Assembly (NCBI RefSeq): GCF_018736145.1
Contig: NZ_CP059997.1
Location: 5,579,501-5,643,500 of the forward strand
From: Amycolatopsis sp. CA-230715
GTDB taxonomy: Bacteria; Actinomycetota; Actinomycetes; Mycobacteriales; Pseudonocardiaceae
Length of the DNA: 64,000 nt
Reading direction: 5' to 3'
Shown: positions 7,680 through 16,451 of the stretch, piece by piece
How positions within the stretch are numbered: the stretch's first letter is position 1
How the letters are laid out: the number at the start of each line of letters is the position of its first letter
Position numbers and translations under genes: made by a program
The notes under the pieces: generated by a model
Told to the model about the DNA's origin: nothing
Databases searched by the model: none
The model's input: the letters and a program-made list of their open reading frames with translations, nothing else

Positions 7680-9167
7680 CTATTCGGCCAAGAAGGGCGT
7701 GAGCAGACCCGGGACCGCGTGGTCGGCGAGTGCCACCGCTTCGTCGGAGCTGACGTCGAGCGCGTCGCAGTGCTGCTTTCCCGCGGCGGTGGTGACAGTC
7801 AGGGTCGCGAGGCCGGACCGGCGCTGGAAGAGCGATTCGCGCACGGTGACGCCGATGATGCCGTCGGTGTCGAGCACGTGCCGCCGCCGCACGAGCGAAC
7901 CCTGCCGGACGACGAAACTGCGGCCGTGCAACGCGTGCCCGAGGTTGCGGAAGCGGTCTTCGGCGAGCGCGAAGCCGATCGGGAACAGCAGCAGCGCCAC
8001 CTGCCACGCCCAGTCCGGGAAACCGGCGATCGCGTGCAGCACGAGCAACGCGCCGGTGACCAAGGCCGCGAAGGTGTACGCACGCATGTGGCGGCGACGT
8101 CGCGCGGCGGGCGTGTGGCGGGTGAGTTCGCAGGTCACCGAGGCCCCGTCGGAGTAGACCTCGCCCGCGACGCGGTGGACTTCCCCGAGCGGCGCGGGCG
8201 GCAGCAGCAGCGACCCGCCGTGTTCGGCGCCGCGCCCGACACGGAGCCCGGTGGTGATGGCGAGCAGCCGCCCGCCTTTGACCATCCGCAGCAGCAACGA
8301 TTCGCTGACTTCGACGCCGCGCAGCCGCCGTTCTTCGATCGTGGTCGACCGGCTGGTGATCAGGCCGCGCGAGACGTGCAGGGTGCCTTCGCGATGCCGC
8401 GTGAGCCGGTAGTTCCAGAACGTGACCACGTAACCGATCGTGGACAGGAGCCCGATCACGACGGCGGACACGACCGCCGACGCGGCGATCGCGAGCGGCA
8501 GCGGCATCGAGGTGAACTCGTCGACGACCACGCGCAGCGGCCCGAACTTCTGCGGGTCGAGGTCGACCTCGCTGGAGACCTTGCCGAAGATCCCGGCGAC
8601 GAACCCGACGGCGGCCAGCCCGCCGAGGGTGAACGGGCCGAACTTGATCCACCGCGGGTCGAGTGCCGCGAGCGGGGTTTCTTCCCGGTCCGTGGCCGGT
8701 TCGGTGGCGACGACCCGCTGGTGCAGCAGTTCTTCGCGCAGCCGCGCCGCTTCCGCGGTCGAGAGCGCGTCGAGCGTGACGCCCTCGTCGTGCTTGTCCG
8801 AGCGGCCCGTGCCGATGACGACCCTGCTCAGCCCGAGCACGCGTTGCAGGATGTGGGAGGTGAGGTCGACCGAGCGCACCCGGTCCCGCGGCACCGACAG
8901 CACGCGCTTGCGCACCAGTCCGCGCCGAACTCGCACGTGACCCGGCGTGACCTGGTAGGTCGTGGTGAACCAGCGGACGAGCCCGAACCCGACGGCGAGG
9001 CCGAGCCCGATCAGGCTCCAGGTCGGACCGTCGCTTTCGCGGCCGAGGAACAGCACGCCGATCAGCACCGGCAACAGCCGCACCACTTCCTGCACGGGGT
9101 GCACGGCGAGCATCTTCGGGCTCAGCTTGCGCCACTCGACCGCCTGCTCCGTCACCGTGGCTGTCAT
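7680..9167 (-). CDS. PH domain-containing membrane protein (YdbT-like)
   Basis: A 495-residue integral membrane protein with repeated bPH2 (former DUF304) domains between pairs of membrane helices; recognisable PH segments include TTTYQVTPGHVRVRRGLVRK, YRLTRHREGTLHVSRGL and SFVVRQGSLVRRRHVLDTD. The ATG start overlaps the stop of the YdbS-like gene by 4 bp, so the pair forms one operon, as in Bacillus ydbST. The molecular role of the family is not established; the Bacillus pair has been linked to envelope-active antimicrobial resistance. Confidence 0.88.
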   Translation of the reverse strand: MTATVTEQAVEWRKLSPKMLAVHPVQEVVRLLPVLIGVLFLGRESDGPTWSLIGLGLAVGFGLVRWFTTTYQVTPGHVRVRRGLVRKRVLSVPRDRVRSVDLTSHILQRVLGLSRVVIGTGRSDKHDEGVTLDALSTAEAARLREELLHQRVVATEPATDREETPLAALDPRWIKFGPFTLGGLAAVGFVAGIFGKVSSEVDLDPQKFGPLRVVVDEFTSMPLPLAIAASAVVSAVVIGLLSTIGYVVTFWNYRLTRHREGTLHVSRGLITSRSTTIEERRLRGVEVSESLLLRMVKGGRLLAITTGLRVGRGAEHGGSLLLPPAPLGEVHRVAGEVYSDGASVTCELTRHTPAARRRRHMRAYTFAALVTGALLVLHAIAGFPDWAWQVALLLFPIGFALAEDRFRNLGHALHGRSFVVRQGSLVRRRHVLDTDGIIGVTVRESLFQRRSGLATLTVTTAAGKQHCDALDVSSDEAVALADHAVPGLLTPFLAE

Positions 9168-9670
9168 GTCGCATCGTCCTGGGCGACACCGGCGCGGGCG
9201 GTGATCTCGGCGACCAGGTCTTCGGCGATGGCGTCGTCGAGCGCGTGGATGCGGATCGGGCCGCGCGCGGACGCCGTGGTCACGGTGATGTTCGTGAGCC
9301 GGAACGCCCGCTCGAACAGGCCCTGGTGGGTGTCCACGGTCTGGATGCGCGACATCGGGGCGAGCCGCCGTTCGCGGTCGACCCAGCCCGATTGCGCGTA
9401 GACCACGTCGGCGGTGGTTTCCCAGCGGTGCACCGCGAAGCGCCAGCGCGGCATCACCGCGAGGTGCGCGGCGGCCAGCACCACCGTCACCGCGAGGCCG
9501 ACGACGTGCGCGGTGACCGCGTCGCCGTCGTCGAGGACGAGCCAGAGCACTTGTCCCGCCGTCAGGACCAGCCAGCCGACGGCGGCGCGCGCGGTCCAGT
9601 ACCGGACCGCGCGGCGGCTCACCTGGTTCGCCGGTGGACGGAGTGCGGGCTTCCGCGTCGTTGTCTGCAC
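9164..9670 (-). CDS. PH domain-containing membrane protein (YdbS-like)
   Basis: A 168-residue protein with two N-terminal hydrophobic segments (about residues 28-48 and 54-75) followed by one bPH2 domain (DVVYAQSGWVDRERRLAPMSRIQTVDTHQGLFER). The GTG start at 9670 is the only sensible one; upstream codons do not resemble the family. It is the first gene of the two-gene ydbS/ydbT-like operon and probably acts in a complex with the larger partner in the membrane. Confidence 0.87.
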   Translation of the reverse strand: MQTTTRKPALRPPANQVSRRAVRYWTARAAVGWLVLTAGQVLWLVLDDGDAVTAHVVGLAVTVVLAAAHLAVMPRWRFAVHRWETTADVVYAQSGWVDRERRLAPMSRIQTVDTHQGLFERAFRLTNITVTTASARGPIRIHALDDAIAEDLVAEITARAGVAQDDAT

Positions 9671-9738
9671 CCCACCAGCATCGCCGCATCCGCGCCGGTT
9701 TCCCAGTTCGATCCGTCGTGGCGCGACTGGGCCATTTG

Positions 9739-10155
9739 TCACGGGTGGTTTTTCAGCGTCCGGACCAGGCCCGCGACCATGACCGCGAGCCACACCACGC
9801 CGAGCGAGATCAGGAGCCCGCCCAGCGTGTCGCCGTCGTGCAGTCCCGGCAGCGGTGGCGCACCGTATTCGCGCCACAACAACGGGAAGGCGATCAGACC
9901 GAGCACCGCGCTCGTCACCGCGCCCGTCAACACCGGCGCGCGCCACGGTCCGGGCAGGATCCGGCTCAGCGCGAAGCCGATGATGCCGACGAGCGGCCCG
10001 ACGACGACGTCGTGCACGAGCGTTCCGCCCGCGAGCCAGCCGAGCGCGACGACCCCCTGCGGTCCGAGTGGAAAGGCGAACTGGACGAAGAGGACCACGC
10101 CCCACGCGAGCGCGGCCAGCCCCGGCAGTACGAGCAGCGCCCTGGCGGTCTTCAT
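9739..10155 (-). CDS. Hypothetical four-helix membrane protein
   Basis: 138 residues with four predicted membrane helices and almost no soluble part. The start codon overlaps the stop of the Moco-oxidoreductase gene (ATGA), so it is the last member of the five-gene operon that begins with the glycosyltransferase at 13193. I do not recognise the family. Its position suggests a small membrane partner, but nothing in the sequence proves that. Confidence 0.75.
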   Translation of the reverse strand: MKTARALLVLPGLAALAWGVVLFVQFAFPLGPQGVVALGWLAGGTLVHDVVVGPLVGIIGFALSRILPGPWRAPVLTGAVTSAVLGLIAFPLLWREYGAPPLPGLHDGDTLGGLLISLGVVWLAVMVAGLVRTLKNHP

Positions 10156-11270
10156 ACGCGCACCCTGCTCACCCATTTCGTCTGCAGCACGCCCGGCCGG
10201 TTCGGCGCGATCACGCGGCACGGGTAGCCGTGGTCGAGGTCGAGGACTTCCCCGTTGAGCCGGAGCGCGAGCAGCGTCCGCGGGTCCTCGGTGTGCTCGC
10301 CGGGGAGCACGCTCGTCGCGTAGATCCCGTTCTGCTCCAGCGAAGTGATGGAGACGTCCCGGCCGGGTTCGCTGCCCGCGGCCTTCAGCAAGTCCGGAAA
10401 GGACACTCCGGTCCAGGTCGCCGACTGGCTCCAGCCCTCGACGCACGCGATCGGCAGCTCCGCCGTCGTCTGGGGGAGCGCGGCGAGATCGGCAAGGGAG
10501 AAGCGTTTGGTGCCCTTCGACGAGACCACTTCGAGCCGCCAGTCCGGGCTCAGCGCGGCCGGGATCACCGCCGCGCCCGCCGCGGACCTGTTCACCGGCA
10601 ACCGCTGCGGTCCCTTGTCCGAGCGCCAGGAGAGCGTGGAAACGCCGCGCAGGAACGGAACCGTGGCACCGGCGGTCGCGACGACGGCCACCCCGGTGGT
10701 CAGCCAGGTCGTGCGGAGAAAACCGCGGCGCGACAGTCCATGGGTCTTCTGTTCATCGTCCACTTTGGTCAGTGCGCGGCGGACGATCGGCAGCTTCACC
10801 GCGATGTGCACGAGGATCGACCCGATCGCGATCCAGGCCACCGCGTAGTGCACCTCGGGGAAGTAGAAGTTCCACGGGTAGTTCTGCGCCACGTTGAACA
10901 GGCCGGTGAGCAGCTCGAAGAACGCCGAGGCGGACAGGATCAAAATGGACAGTCGCTCGATCGCGTGCGGGAGGGACTTCACCAGTGGTCTGCCGAAGAG
11001 CTTCGGGTAGACGCTCCACAGTTTCGCCAGCAGCAAAGGAATCGACGCGATCCCCGAGATCACGTGCGCGCCCTGCGTGACCCGGTACAGCCAGACCGGG
11101 CTGCTCGGCCAGAAGAACCAGCCGGGCGGGTGCTGGATGAGGTGGCTGATCAGCCCGGTGACGAAGCACGTCGTGAACGTGACGGCCAGCGCGAGCCCGA
11201 TCCGCGCCGTCACCCGCTCCGAATGCGCCGCCGCCTTGAAGTGCTCTTCGCGCGGCACCGGGGTTTTCAT
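10152..11270 (-). CDS. Membrane-anchored molybdopterin-dependent oxidoreductase with internal twin-arginine motif
   Basis: A 372-residue fusion protein. The N-terminal third has about four membrane helices with scattered histidines, like a cytochrome-b-type anchor. An internal twin-arginine motif (LSRRGFLRTTW, about residue 180) precedes a fifth hydrophobic stretch, then a sulfite-oxidase-type molybdopterin domain whose likely Mo-ligand cysteine is in LPIACVEGW. Actinobacterial proteins with this layout are known as membrane proteins integrated by Sec and Tat together, as with the Rieske protein. The catalytic domain would then face outside. ATGA overlaps on both sides place it in a five-gene operon. 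Confidence 0.87.
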   Translation of the reverse strand: MKTPVPREEHFKAAAHSERVTARIGLALAVTFTTCFVTGLISHLIQHPPGWFFWPSSPVWLYRVTQGAHVISGIASIPLLLAKLWSVYPKLFGRPLVKSLPHAIERLSILILSASAFFELLTGLFNVAQNYPWNFYFPEVHYAVAWIAIGSILVHIAVKLPIVRRALTKVDDEQKTHGLSRRGFLRTTWLTTGVAVVATAGATVPFLRGVSTLSWRSDKGPQRLPVNRSAAGAAVIPAALSPDWRLEVVSSKGTKRFSLADLAALPQTTAELPIACVEGWSQSATWTGVSFPDLLKAAGSEPGRDVSITSLEQNGIYATSVLPGEHTEDPRTLLALRLNGEVLDLDHGYPCRVIAPNRPGVLQTKWVSRVRV

Positions 11271-11875
11271 GGGCGTTCCAGTTCGGCGAACCAGCGGTGT
11301 CCGGTGGTGGCGGTCCAGGTGATGGTGTAGCCGGTTTGGTGGGCGAGGGGTTGGAGTGCGTCCATGCCGAGCCAGGCCCAGGGGAACCAGGTGGTGGTGC
11401 CGTTGAGTCGGACGTGTTGGTGGTGGCGGGTGGTGCCGGGTGGGTCGAGTTCGAGGAGTGCGGTGCCGCCGGGGGTGAGGAGTTGGTGGCAGCGGGCGAG
11501 CAGGTTCGCCGGGTCGCCGCCGATCCCGATGTTCCCGTCGGCGAGCAGCACGTGCCGCCAGCGGCCCTCGCCGGGGATCCGGTCGAAGATGTCGCGGTGC
11601 AACGCGGGCGCGCCCCTGCGGTGCGTGAGCGACACCGCGACCTCGGACGCGTCGACGCCGAGCACGATCACGCCGCGTTCGCACAGTTCGCCGGTGAGCC
11701 TGCCCGGCCCGCAGCCCGCGTCGAGGGTGGGACCGGCGCACCGGGACAGCAGCAGCTCGTCGCCCTCGCTCGGCCGTCCTCGCCAGCGTTCGACGGGCAA
11801 CGTGATCCGTTCCCCGGTGGCGAGTTCCAGCCAGCACCGAGCGCCAAGCAGCCCGCGGTCGAAGTCCCCGGTCAC
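11267..11875 (-). CDS. Class I SAM-dependent methyltransferase
   Basis: A 202-residue methyltransferase with the SAM-binding glycine loop LDAGCGPGRLTGEL (motif I), VLGVDASEVAV (post I) and the motif LLADGNIGIGGDP. The GTG start overlaps the stop of the DUF2064 gene and its stop overlaps the oxidoreductase start, both by 4 bp, indicating a tightly coupled operon. The substrate is unknown; the neighbouring glycosyltransferase makes a lipid-linked or small-molecule acceptor possible. Confidence 0.85.
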   Translation of the reverse strand: MTGDFDRGLLGARCWLELATGERITLPVERWRGRPSEGDELLLSRCAGPTLDAGCGPGRLTGELCERGVIVLGVDASEVAVSLTHRRGAPALHRDIFDRIPGEGRWRHVLLADGNIGIGGDPANLLARCHQLLTPGGTALLELDPPGTTRHHQHVRLNGTTTWFPWAWLGMDALQPLAHQTGYTITWTATTGHRWFAELERP

Positions 11876-12519
11876 GACGTCACCACCGCGACCGCGCCAG
11901 GGAAGCGGCGGCCACCGGCGACCCTGCGCGCGTCCGCCATGGTGTCCACATCGGACAGCATCGGCAGTGCGCCGACCGTCAATCCCCGTGTCACCAGTGC
12001 TTCCCGGGTACGCGCACCGGTTTCCGCCGTCGACATCGGCACCCCGGCCAACACCTCGGCATGCCGGGGGTCGCGCAGGCCGAGTGCCCACCAGCCGCCG
12101 TCCTCCGCGGCTCCGAGCACCGAGTCCACTTCGGACAGTGCGGCCGCCGACGAAGCGAGCAGGTCCGGTGTGACCTGCGGGGTGTCCATGCCGATCTGCA
12201 GCACCGGATGCCCGGGGTGCAGTGCGGCCGTGTCGGCGTGTGCGTTCACGAGGCGCGCCGCGAATCCGTTGCCCCGCTGGGGAATCACCGTGATCCCGCG
12301 CAGCGCCGCCGCGATCTCGGGCCCGGCCGTCGCGTCCGCGAGCGATCCGGTCATCGCCACCACCACCCGCGCGTCCGGGGTCGCCAGCGCGGCGTCGAGG
12401 GTGTCGAGCAGTGCCGCCGCCGCGATCCCCGCGGCCTGCTCCGGCGTCGCGGGCGGGCACAACCTGGTCTTCGCGAACCCGGGAACCGGTGCCTTCGCGA
12501 CCACGAGCAGGATCGTCAT
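11872..12519 (-). CDS. DUF2064 / TIGR04282-type nucleotidyl- or glycosyltransferase-like protein
   Basis: 215 residues, beginning MTILLVVAKAPVPGFAKTRL, the signature of the DUF2064 family, which has a GT-A-like nucleotide-binding fold related to CofC/MobA. IGMDTPQ and GAAEDGGWWALGLR are further conserved blocks. The reaction of this family is not established. It sits between a polyprenol-type glycosyltransferase and a methyltransferase with ATGA/GTGA overlaps on both sides, so it probably acts in the same pathway. Confidence 0.85.
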   Translation of the reverse strand: MTILLVVAKAPVPGFAKTRLCPPATPEQAAGIAAAALLDTLDAALATPDARVVVAMTGSLADATAGPEIAAALRGITVIPQRGNGFAARLVNAHADTAALHPGHPVLQIGMDTPQVTPDLLASSAAALSEVDSVLGAAEDGGWWALGLRDPRHAEVLAGVPMSTAETGARTREALVTRGLTVGALPMLSDVDTMADARRVAGGRRFPGAVAVVTS

Positions 12520-13193
12520 CGGTTCAACGCCTTCCCGAAGTCGCGAATGGCGCGAGCGGTGCCGCGGACCGACCCGGACACTTTCGACTTGGTGCCCTTC
12601 GCGCGCTCGCCGTACGTCACGTCGAACTCGCTGACTCGCCAGCCCGCTTTCGCCGCCTTGATCAGTAGCTCCAGCGGATAACCGAAGGCGCGGTCCACGA
12701 TCCCGAGCGCTAGCAGGTCTTCCCGGCGCGCCGCCCTCGACGGCGCGATGTCGTGCACCGGAAGTCCCTTGCGCCGCAACAGGATCGAAAGCACCAGATT
12801 CCCCAGCCGTGCGTGCCACGGCCACACGCCGCGTGAGGTCGGCACCCGTCTGCCGACGGCGAGGTCGGCACCGTTCTCGACGGCCTCGACCAGCATCGGA
12901 AGCTGCGCGGGATCGAGCGAGCCGTCGGCGTCGATGAAGCACACGATCTCGGTGGCGGCGTGTTCGAGGCCCGTGTGCACGGCGGCGCCGTATCCGCGGC
13001 GCGGCTCGTGCACGACCTTGGCGCCGAACCGCGCGGCGACCGAAGCCGAGCCGTCGGTGGAACCGTTGTCCACCACGATCACCTCGTACCCGGGCAGGAT
13101 CGCGGCGAGCACGCCGGGCAGGGCGCGCGCTTCGTCGAGGCACGGCATCACAACGGTGACGGAAAGGGTTTCAGCGCTCACGCCGGTCACCAT
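12516..13193 (-). CDS. Family 2 glycosyltransferase (polyprenyl-phosphate sugar synthase-like)
   Basis: 225 residues with a GT-A fold: TVVMPCLDEARALP, IVVDNGSTDGS and the metal-binding DAD of CFIDADGSLD. It lacks C-terminal membrane helices, as in soluble dolichyl-phosphate-mannose-synthase-like enzymes that load a sugar on a polyprenol carrier. It is the first gene of the operon and is divergent from a polytopic membrane protein that could be the enzyme using such a donor; that link is inference. The ATG at 13193 or the GTG two codons later could be used. Confidence 0.88.
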   Translation of the reverse strand: MVTGVSAETLSVTVVMPCLDEARALPGVLAAILPGYEVIVVDNGSTDGSASVAARFGAKVVHEPRRGYGAAVHTGLEHAATEIVCFIDADGSLDPAQLPMLVEAVENGADLAVGRRVPTSRGVWPWHARLGNLVLSILLRRKGLPVHDIAPSRAARREDLLALGIVDRAFGYPLELLIKAAKAGWRVSEFDVTYGERAKGTKSKVSGSVRGTARAIRDFGKALNR

Positions 13194-13324
13194 AAGTCCG
13201 TCGTGGACAGACAGAACCCCTTGCGGTGCTTACCAAATAATGACATGCGGGCAAGTTCTTACCGACCGGTGACGGTGTCCGGGTTCCGGTGTCGCGACGG
13301 CGGAGGAATGGCTATCGTGCGGCT

Positions 13325-14695
13325 GTGGTCGAGTCCCCTTCCCGCGTCCGGCTCGACGAGCCCCGCCGCGCCCGCGTCCGCGCCGATCTGGTGGCGGTGG
13401 GCATCATGCTGCTCGTCGTGGCCGCTGCCACGGCCGTCGGTGTCTGGCTGAACAGGCCGGGTTCCGGCGTGGTCATTCTTGCGGGCGCCCCGCCGCTGTT
13501 CGCCGAATGGCTGCCGCACTACGGCCCTGGTTCGGTGCTCGCCGTGCTGATCGCGATCGGCGTCGTCGCGTGGGGGCCGGCGCTCGCGACACGCTTGCGA
13601 CGCCCCGCGCTCGCCGGTGCGTCCTACCTCGCGTCCGTGGCGTGGATCTTTTCCCTGGCCATGATCGACGGCTGGCACCGCGGCGTCACGGACCGCCTGA
13701 CTCACCCGTACGAGTACCTGCACGAGGTGCCCGGCATCACCGACATCCCGGCGATGCTGCGCGGATTCTCCTCGCGCATCCTCGACTTCCAGCCCGATTC
13801 CTGGACGATGCACGTGTCAGGGCATCCGCCCGCGGCGACGCTGGTATTCGTCTGGCTCGACCGGCTCGGCCTGTCCGGCGGGGCGTGGGCGGCGGTCGTG
13901 TGCGTGCTCGCTGGTGCCCTGGTGACGGTCGCGGTCCCGGCGACCTTCGCGGCACTGGGCCGCGGTGACCAGGCGCGCGCGATGCTCCCGTTCGCGGTCC
14001 TGTTCCCCGGTGCGGTCTGGGTCGGGGTCTCCGCGGACGGGATGTTCGCGGGCGTCACGGCGACCGGTGTCGCGCTGCTCGCCTTCGCGGCGGCACGCCG
14101 CGGGCGCGGGGCCTGGGCGATGGCGTTCCTGGCCGGGCTCGTGCTCGGCTTCGGCATCTTCCTGTCCTACGGGCTCGTGTTGCTCGGCCTGGTCGCGCTC
14201 GCGGTGCCCCTGGCAGCCCGGCGACCGGTCCTGCTGATCCCGGCGGTCGTCGGCGCGCTGGCCGTGGTCGCCGCGTTCGCGCTCGCCGGGTTCTGGTGGC
14301 TCGACGGTTACCACCTCGTCGTCGAGCGCTACTACCAGGGCATCGCCACCGAACGGCCGTACTGGTACTGGGTGTGGGGTGATCTCGCCGCGGTCGCGCT
14401 CGCGGCGGGGCCCGCGGTCGTCGCCGGGGTGCGGCGGGTGCTCGCCCACGCCGTCCGCACCGCGCCGAAGCAGTGGAATGCGCTGTCCCTCGTCGTGGTG
14501 GCGGCCGTGCTCACCATCGCGTTCGCCGACCTTTCCGGGCTCTCGAAGGCGGAGGTCGAGCGGATCTGGTTACCGTTCGTGGTGTGGGCCCTGCCCGCGA
14601 CGGCGCTGCTGCCCCGCGTTTCGGCGCGGTGGTGGCTCGCCGGGCAGGCCGCGACGGCGCTGCTGGTGAACCACCTGGTGCTGACGAGCTGGTAA
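13325..14695 (+). CDS. Polytopic membrane protein, GT-C glycosyltransferase-like
   Basis: About 456 residues with roughly eleven to twelve membrane helices. A conserved-looking extracytoplasmic stretch (GWHRGVTDRLTHPYEYLHEVP, then SWTMHVSGHPPAATL) has acidic and histidine residues in the place where GT-C enzymes carry their active site. It is divergent from the polyprenol-type glycosyltransferase and directly followed by a two-component system. The start is uncertain: GTG 13325 gives a plausible N-terminus, GTG 13289 adds 12 residues, and neither has a strong ribosome site. Enzyme activity is inferred from layout, not proven by a motif. Confidence 0.75.
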   Translation: MVESPSRVRLDEPRRARVRADLVAVGIMLLVVAAATAVGVWLNRPGSGVVILAGAPPLFAEWLPHYGPGSVLAVLIAIGVVAWGPALATRLRRPALAGASYLASVAWIFSLAMIDGWHRGVTDRLTHPYEYLHEVPGITDIPAMLRGFSSRILDFQPDSWTMHVSGHPPAATLVFVWLDRLGLSGGAWAAVVCVLAGALVTVAVPATFAALGRGDQARAMLPFAVLFPGAVWVGVSADGMFAGVTATGVALLAFAAARRGRGAWAMAFLAGLVLGFGIFLSYGLVLLGLVALAVPLAARRPVLLIPAVVGALAVVAAFALAGFWWLDGYHLVVERYYQGIATERPYWYWVWGDLAAVALAAGPAVVAGVRRVLAHAVRTAPKQWNALSLVVVAAVLTIAFADLSGLSKAEVERIWLPFVVWALPATALLPRVSARWWLAGQAATALLVNHLVLTSW

Positions 14696-14704
14696 GGACG
14701 GGAA

Positions 14705-15409
14705 ATGAACGATCTGGGCGGCCACGTGCTCGTGGTCGACGACGACGAGACGGTCCGCGATGTGGTGCGCCGCTATCTCGAAGCGTCCGGGCTCACCGTC
14801 GAAATGGCGGGCGACGGCACCGAGGGGCTCCGGCGGTTCGCCGAACGGCCCGCCGACGTCGTGGTGCTCGACGTGATGATGCCGGGGTTGAGCGGCCTCG
14901 AAGTCTGCCGTCGGCTGCGCCAGGTCAGCGAGGTCCCGGTGGTGATGCTGACCGCGCTCGGCGAGGAGGAGAACCGGATCGCGGGCCTGCAGCTCGGCGC
15001 GGACGACTACGTCACGAAACCGTTCAGCCCGAGGGAACTGGCGCTGCGCGTGGCATCGGTGCTGCGGCGCGCCCGCACGCCGATCCCGGAACCGGCCGCG
15101 GAGGAACTGGCCGACGGGAACCTGCGGCTCCGCCTCGGCGCTCGAACGGCCACTTTGGACGGTGCGGAGCTGGCGCTGACCGCGCGCGAGTTCGACCTGC
15201 TCGCGTTCTTCCTCGGCCACCCCGGCACCGCGTTCTCGCGCACCGACCTGCTGGAGAAGGTCTGGGGCTGGGACTTCGGGGACCAGTCCACCGTCACCGT
15301 CCACGTGCGACGGTTGCGGGAGAAGATCGAAAAGGAGCCCGCGAAACCGGTCAGGGTGGCCACCGTGTGGGGTGTCGGCTACCGGTACGACCCGGGGCTT
15401 TCGGCATGA
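14705..15409 (+). CDS. OmpR-family response regulator
   Basis: 234 residues: receiver with D12-D14 pocket and phosphoacceptor D56 (VVVLDVMMPG), then a winged-helix DNA-binding domain ending VATVWGVGYRYDP. A good ribosome site (AAGGACGGGA) precedes the ATG, nine bases after the glycosyltransferase-like membrane protein. The kinase gene overlaps its end by 4 bp (ATGA). It may control the surrounding sugar and Moco genes. Confidence 0.93.
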   Translation: MNDLGGHVLVVDDDETVRDVVRRYLEASGLTVEMAGDGTEGLRRFAERPADVVVLDVMMPGLSGLEVCRRLRQVSEVPVVMLTALGEEENRIAGLQLGADDYVTKPFSPRELALRVASVLRRARTPIPEPAAEELADGNLRLRLGARTATLDGAELALTAREFDLLAFFLGHPGTAFSRTDLLEKVWGWDFGDQSTVTVHVRRLREKIEKEPAKPVRVATVWGVGYRYDPGLSA

Positions 15410-16446
15410 TCGAACCCGGTGAGTCCTTTTCGGACATGCTGGCGCACGCGTGGCACATCCTGCCGCTCGCGCTGCTGTTCGCGCTGCCCGTCGCGGCGCT
15501 CGGCGGGCTCGTGCTGTTCCTGCTCCGACGCGGTTCGCTGGCCAGCACGATGACCGTGCTGGTGCTCGTGCCGGTGGCGGCCACCTTCGTCGGCGTGCTC
15601 GGGGTGAGCGGGTTCATGTTCAACCCGGCGCTCGCCACGATGCTGCTGGTGTGTCTGCTCGTCGCCGTGGTGACCGTGCCCGCCGCCGTCGTGCTGGGCA
15701 GGCTGATCGCGCGCCGGAGCGTCTGGGAGCGCGAGGCCCGCGAACGCGAGCGCGCGGCGGAGGCGTCGCGGCGCGAGCTCGTGGCATGGATCAGCCACGA
15801 CCTCCGCAGCCCGCTCGCCGGGATCAGGGCCATGGCGGAGGCACTGGCGGACGGCATCGTCGCCGAGCCCGCGGACGTCGCCGACTACGCGCAGCGGATC
15901 AGCGGCGAGACCACGCGACTGTCCGAAATGGTCGGTGACCTCTTCGAACTGTCCCGCATCACCGCGGGGGCGCTGCAGCTCACCCTTTCGGCCGTGCCGC
16001 TGCGCGACATCGTCAGCGACGCGCTCGCCGCCCAGAGCCCGGTCGCCGAACGCAAACGGGTGAAAGTGCTCGCGGACGCGGAAACCTGGCCGGTGGTCGC
16101 GGGCAGCGATCCGGAACTCGCGCGGATCGTGCGCAACCTGGTGTCCAACGCGATCCGGCACACCCCGCCCGACGGCACGGTCGCCGTGCAGATCGGCGTC
16201 GACGGCGGTGACGCGGTGCTCGCCGTCGACGACGGCTGCGGCGGTATCCCCGACGACGAGATCGGCAGGGTCTTCGACGTGGCCTTCCGCGGCACCCAGG
16301 CCCGCACGCCGGATCCCGCCTCGGGCGGCGGCCTCGGCCTGGCGATCGCGAAGGGGCTGGTGGAGGCCCACTCGGGCCGGATCGGGGTGCGCAACCACGG
16401 GCCGGGCTGCCGGTTCGAGGTTCGGCTCCCGCTCGCCGCACCCTGA
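15406..16446 (+). CDS. Sensor histidine kinase with membrane-embedded sensor
   Basis: 346 residues. Three membrane helices fill residues 18-98 with very short loops, so sensing is probably within the membrane. There is no clear HAMP. HisKA contains H131 (WISHDLRSPLAG); the ATPase domain has NLVSNAIRHTPP and DDGCGGIP, and ends with GGGLGLAIAK. It is encoded with the preceding response regulator by a 4-bp overlap and is convergent with the epimerase gene. Confidence 0.92.
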   Translation: MIEPGESFSDMLAHAWHILPLALLFALPVAALGGLVLFLLRRGSLASTMTVLVLVPVAATFVGVLGVSGFMFNPALATMLLVCLLVAVVTVPAAVVLGRLIARRSVWEREARERERAAEASRRELVAWISHDLRSPLAGIRAMAEALADGIVAEPADVADYAQRISGETTRLSEMVGDLFELSRITAGALQLTLSAVPLRDIVSDALAAQSPVAERKRVKVLADAETWPVVAGSDPELARIVRNLVSNAIRHTPPDGTVAVQIGVDGGDAVLAVDDGCGGIPDDEIGRVFDVAFRGTQARTPDPASGGGLGLAIAKGLVEAHSGRIGVRNHGPGCRFEVRLPLAAP

Positions 16447-16451
16447 CCCGA

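Noticed and set aside
7719..9401. 560-codon plus-strand frame
   Set aside because: It is the complement of the two PH-domain genes; their membrane helices, motifs and 4-bp overlap identify the minus strand as coding.
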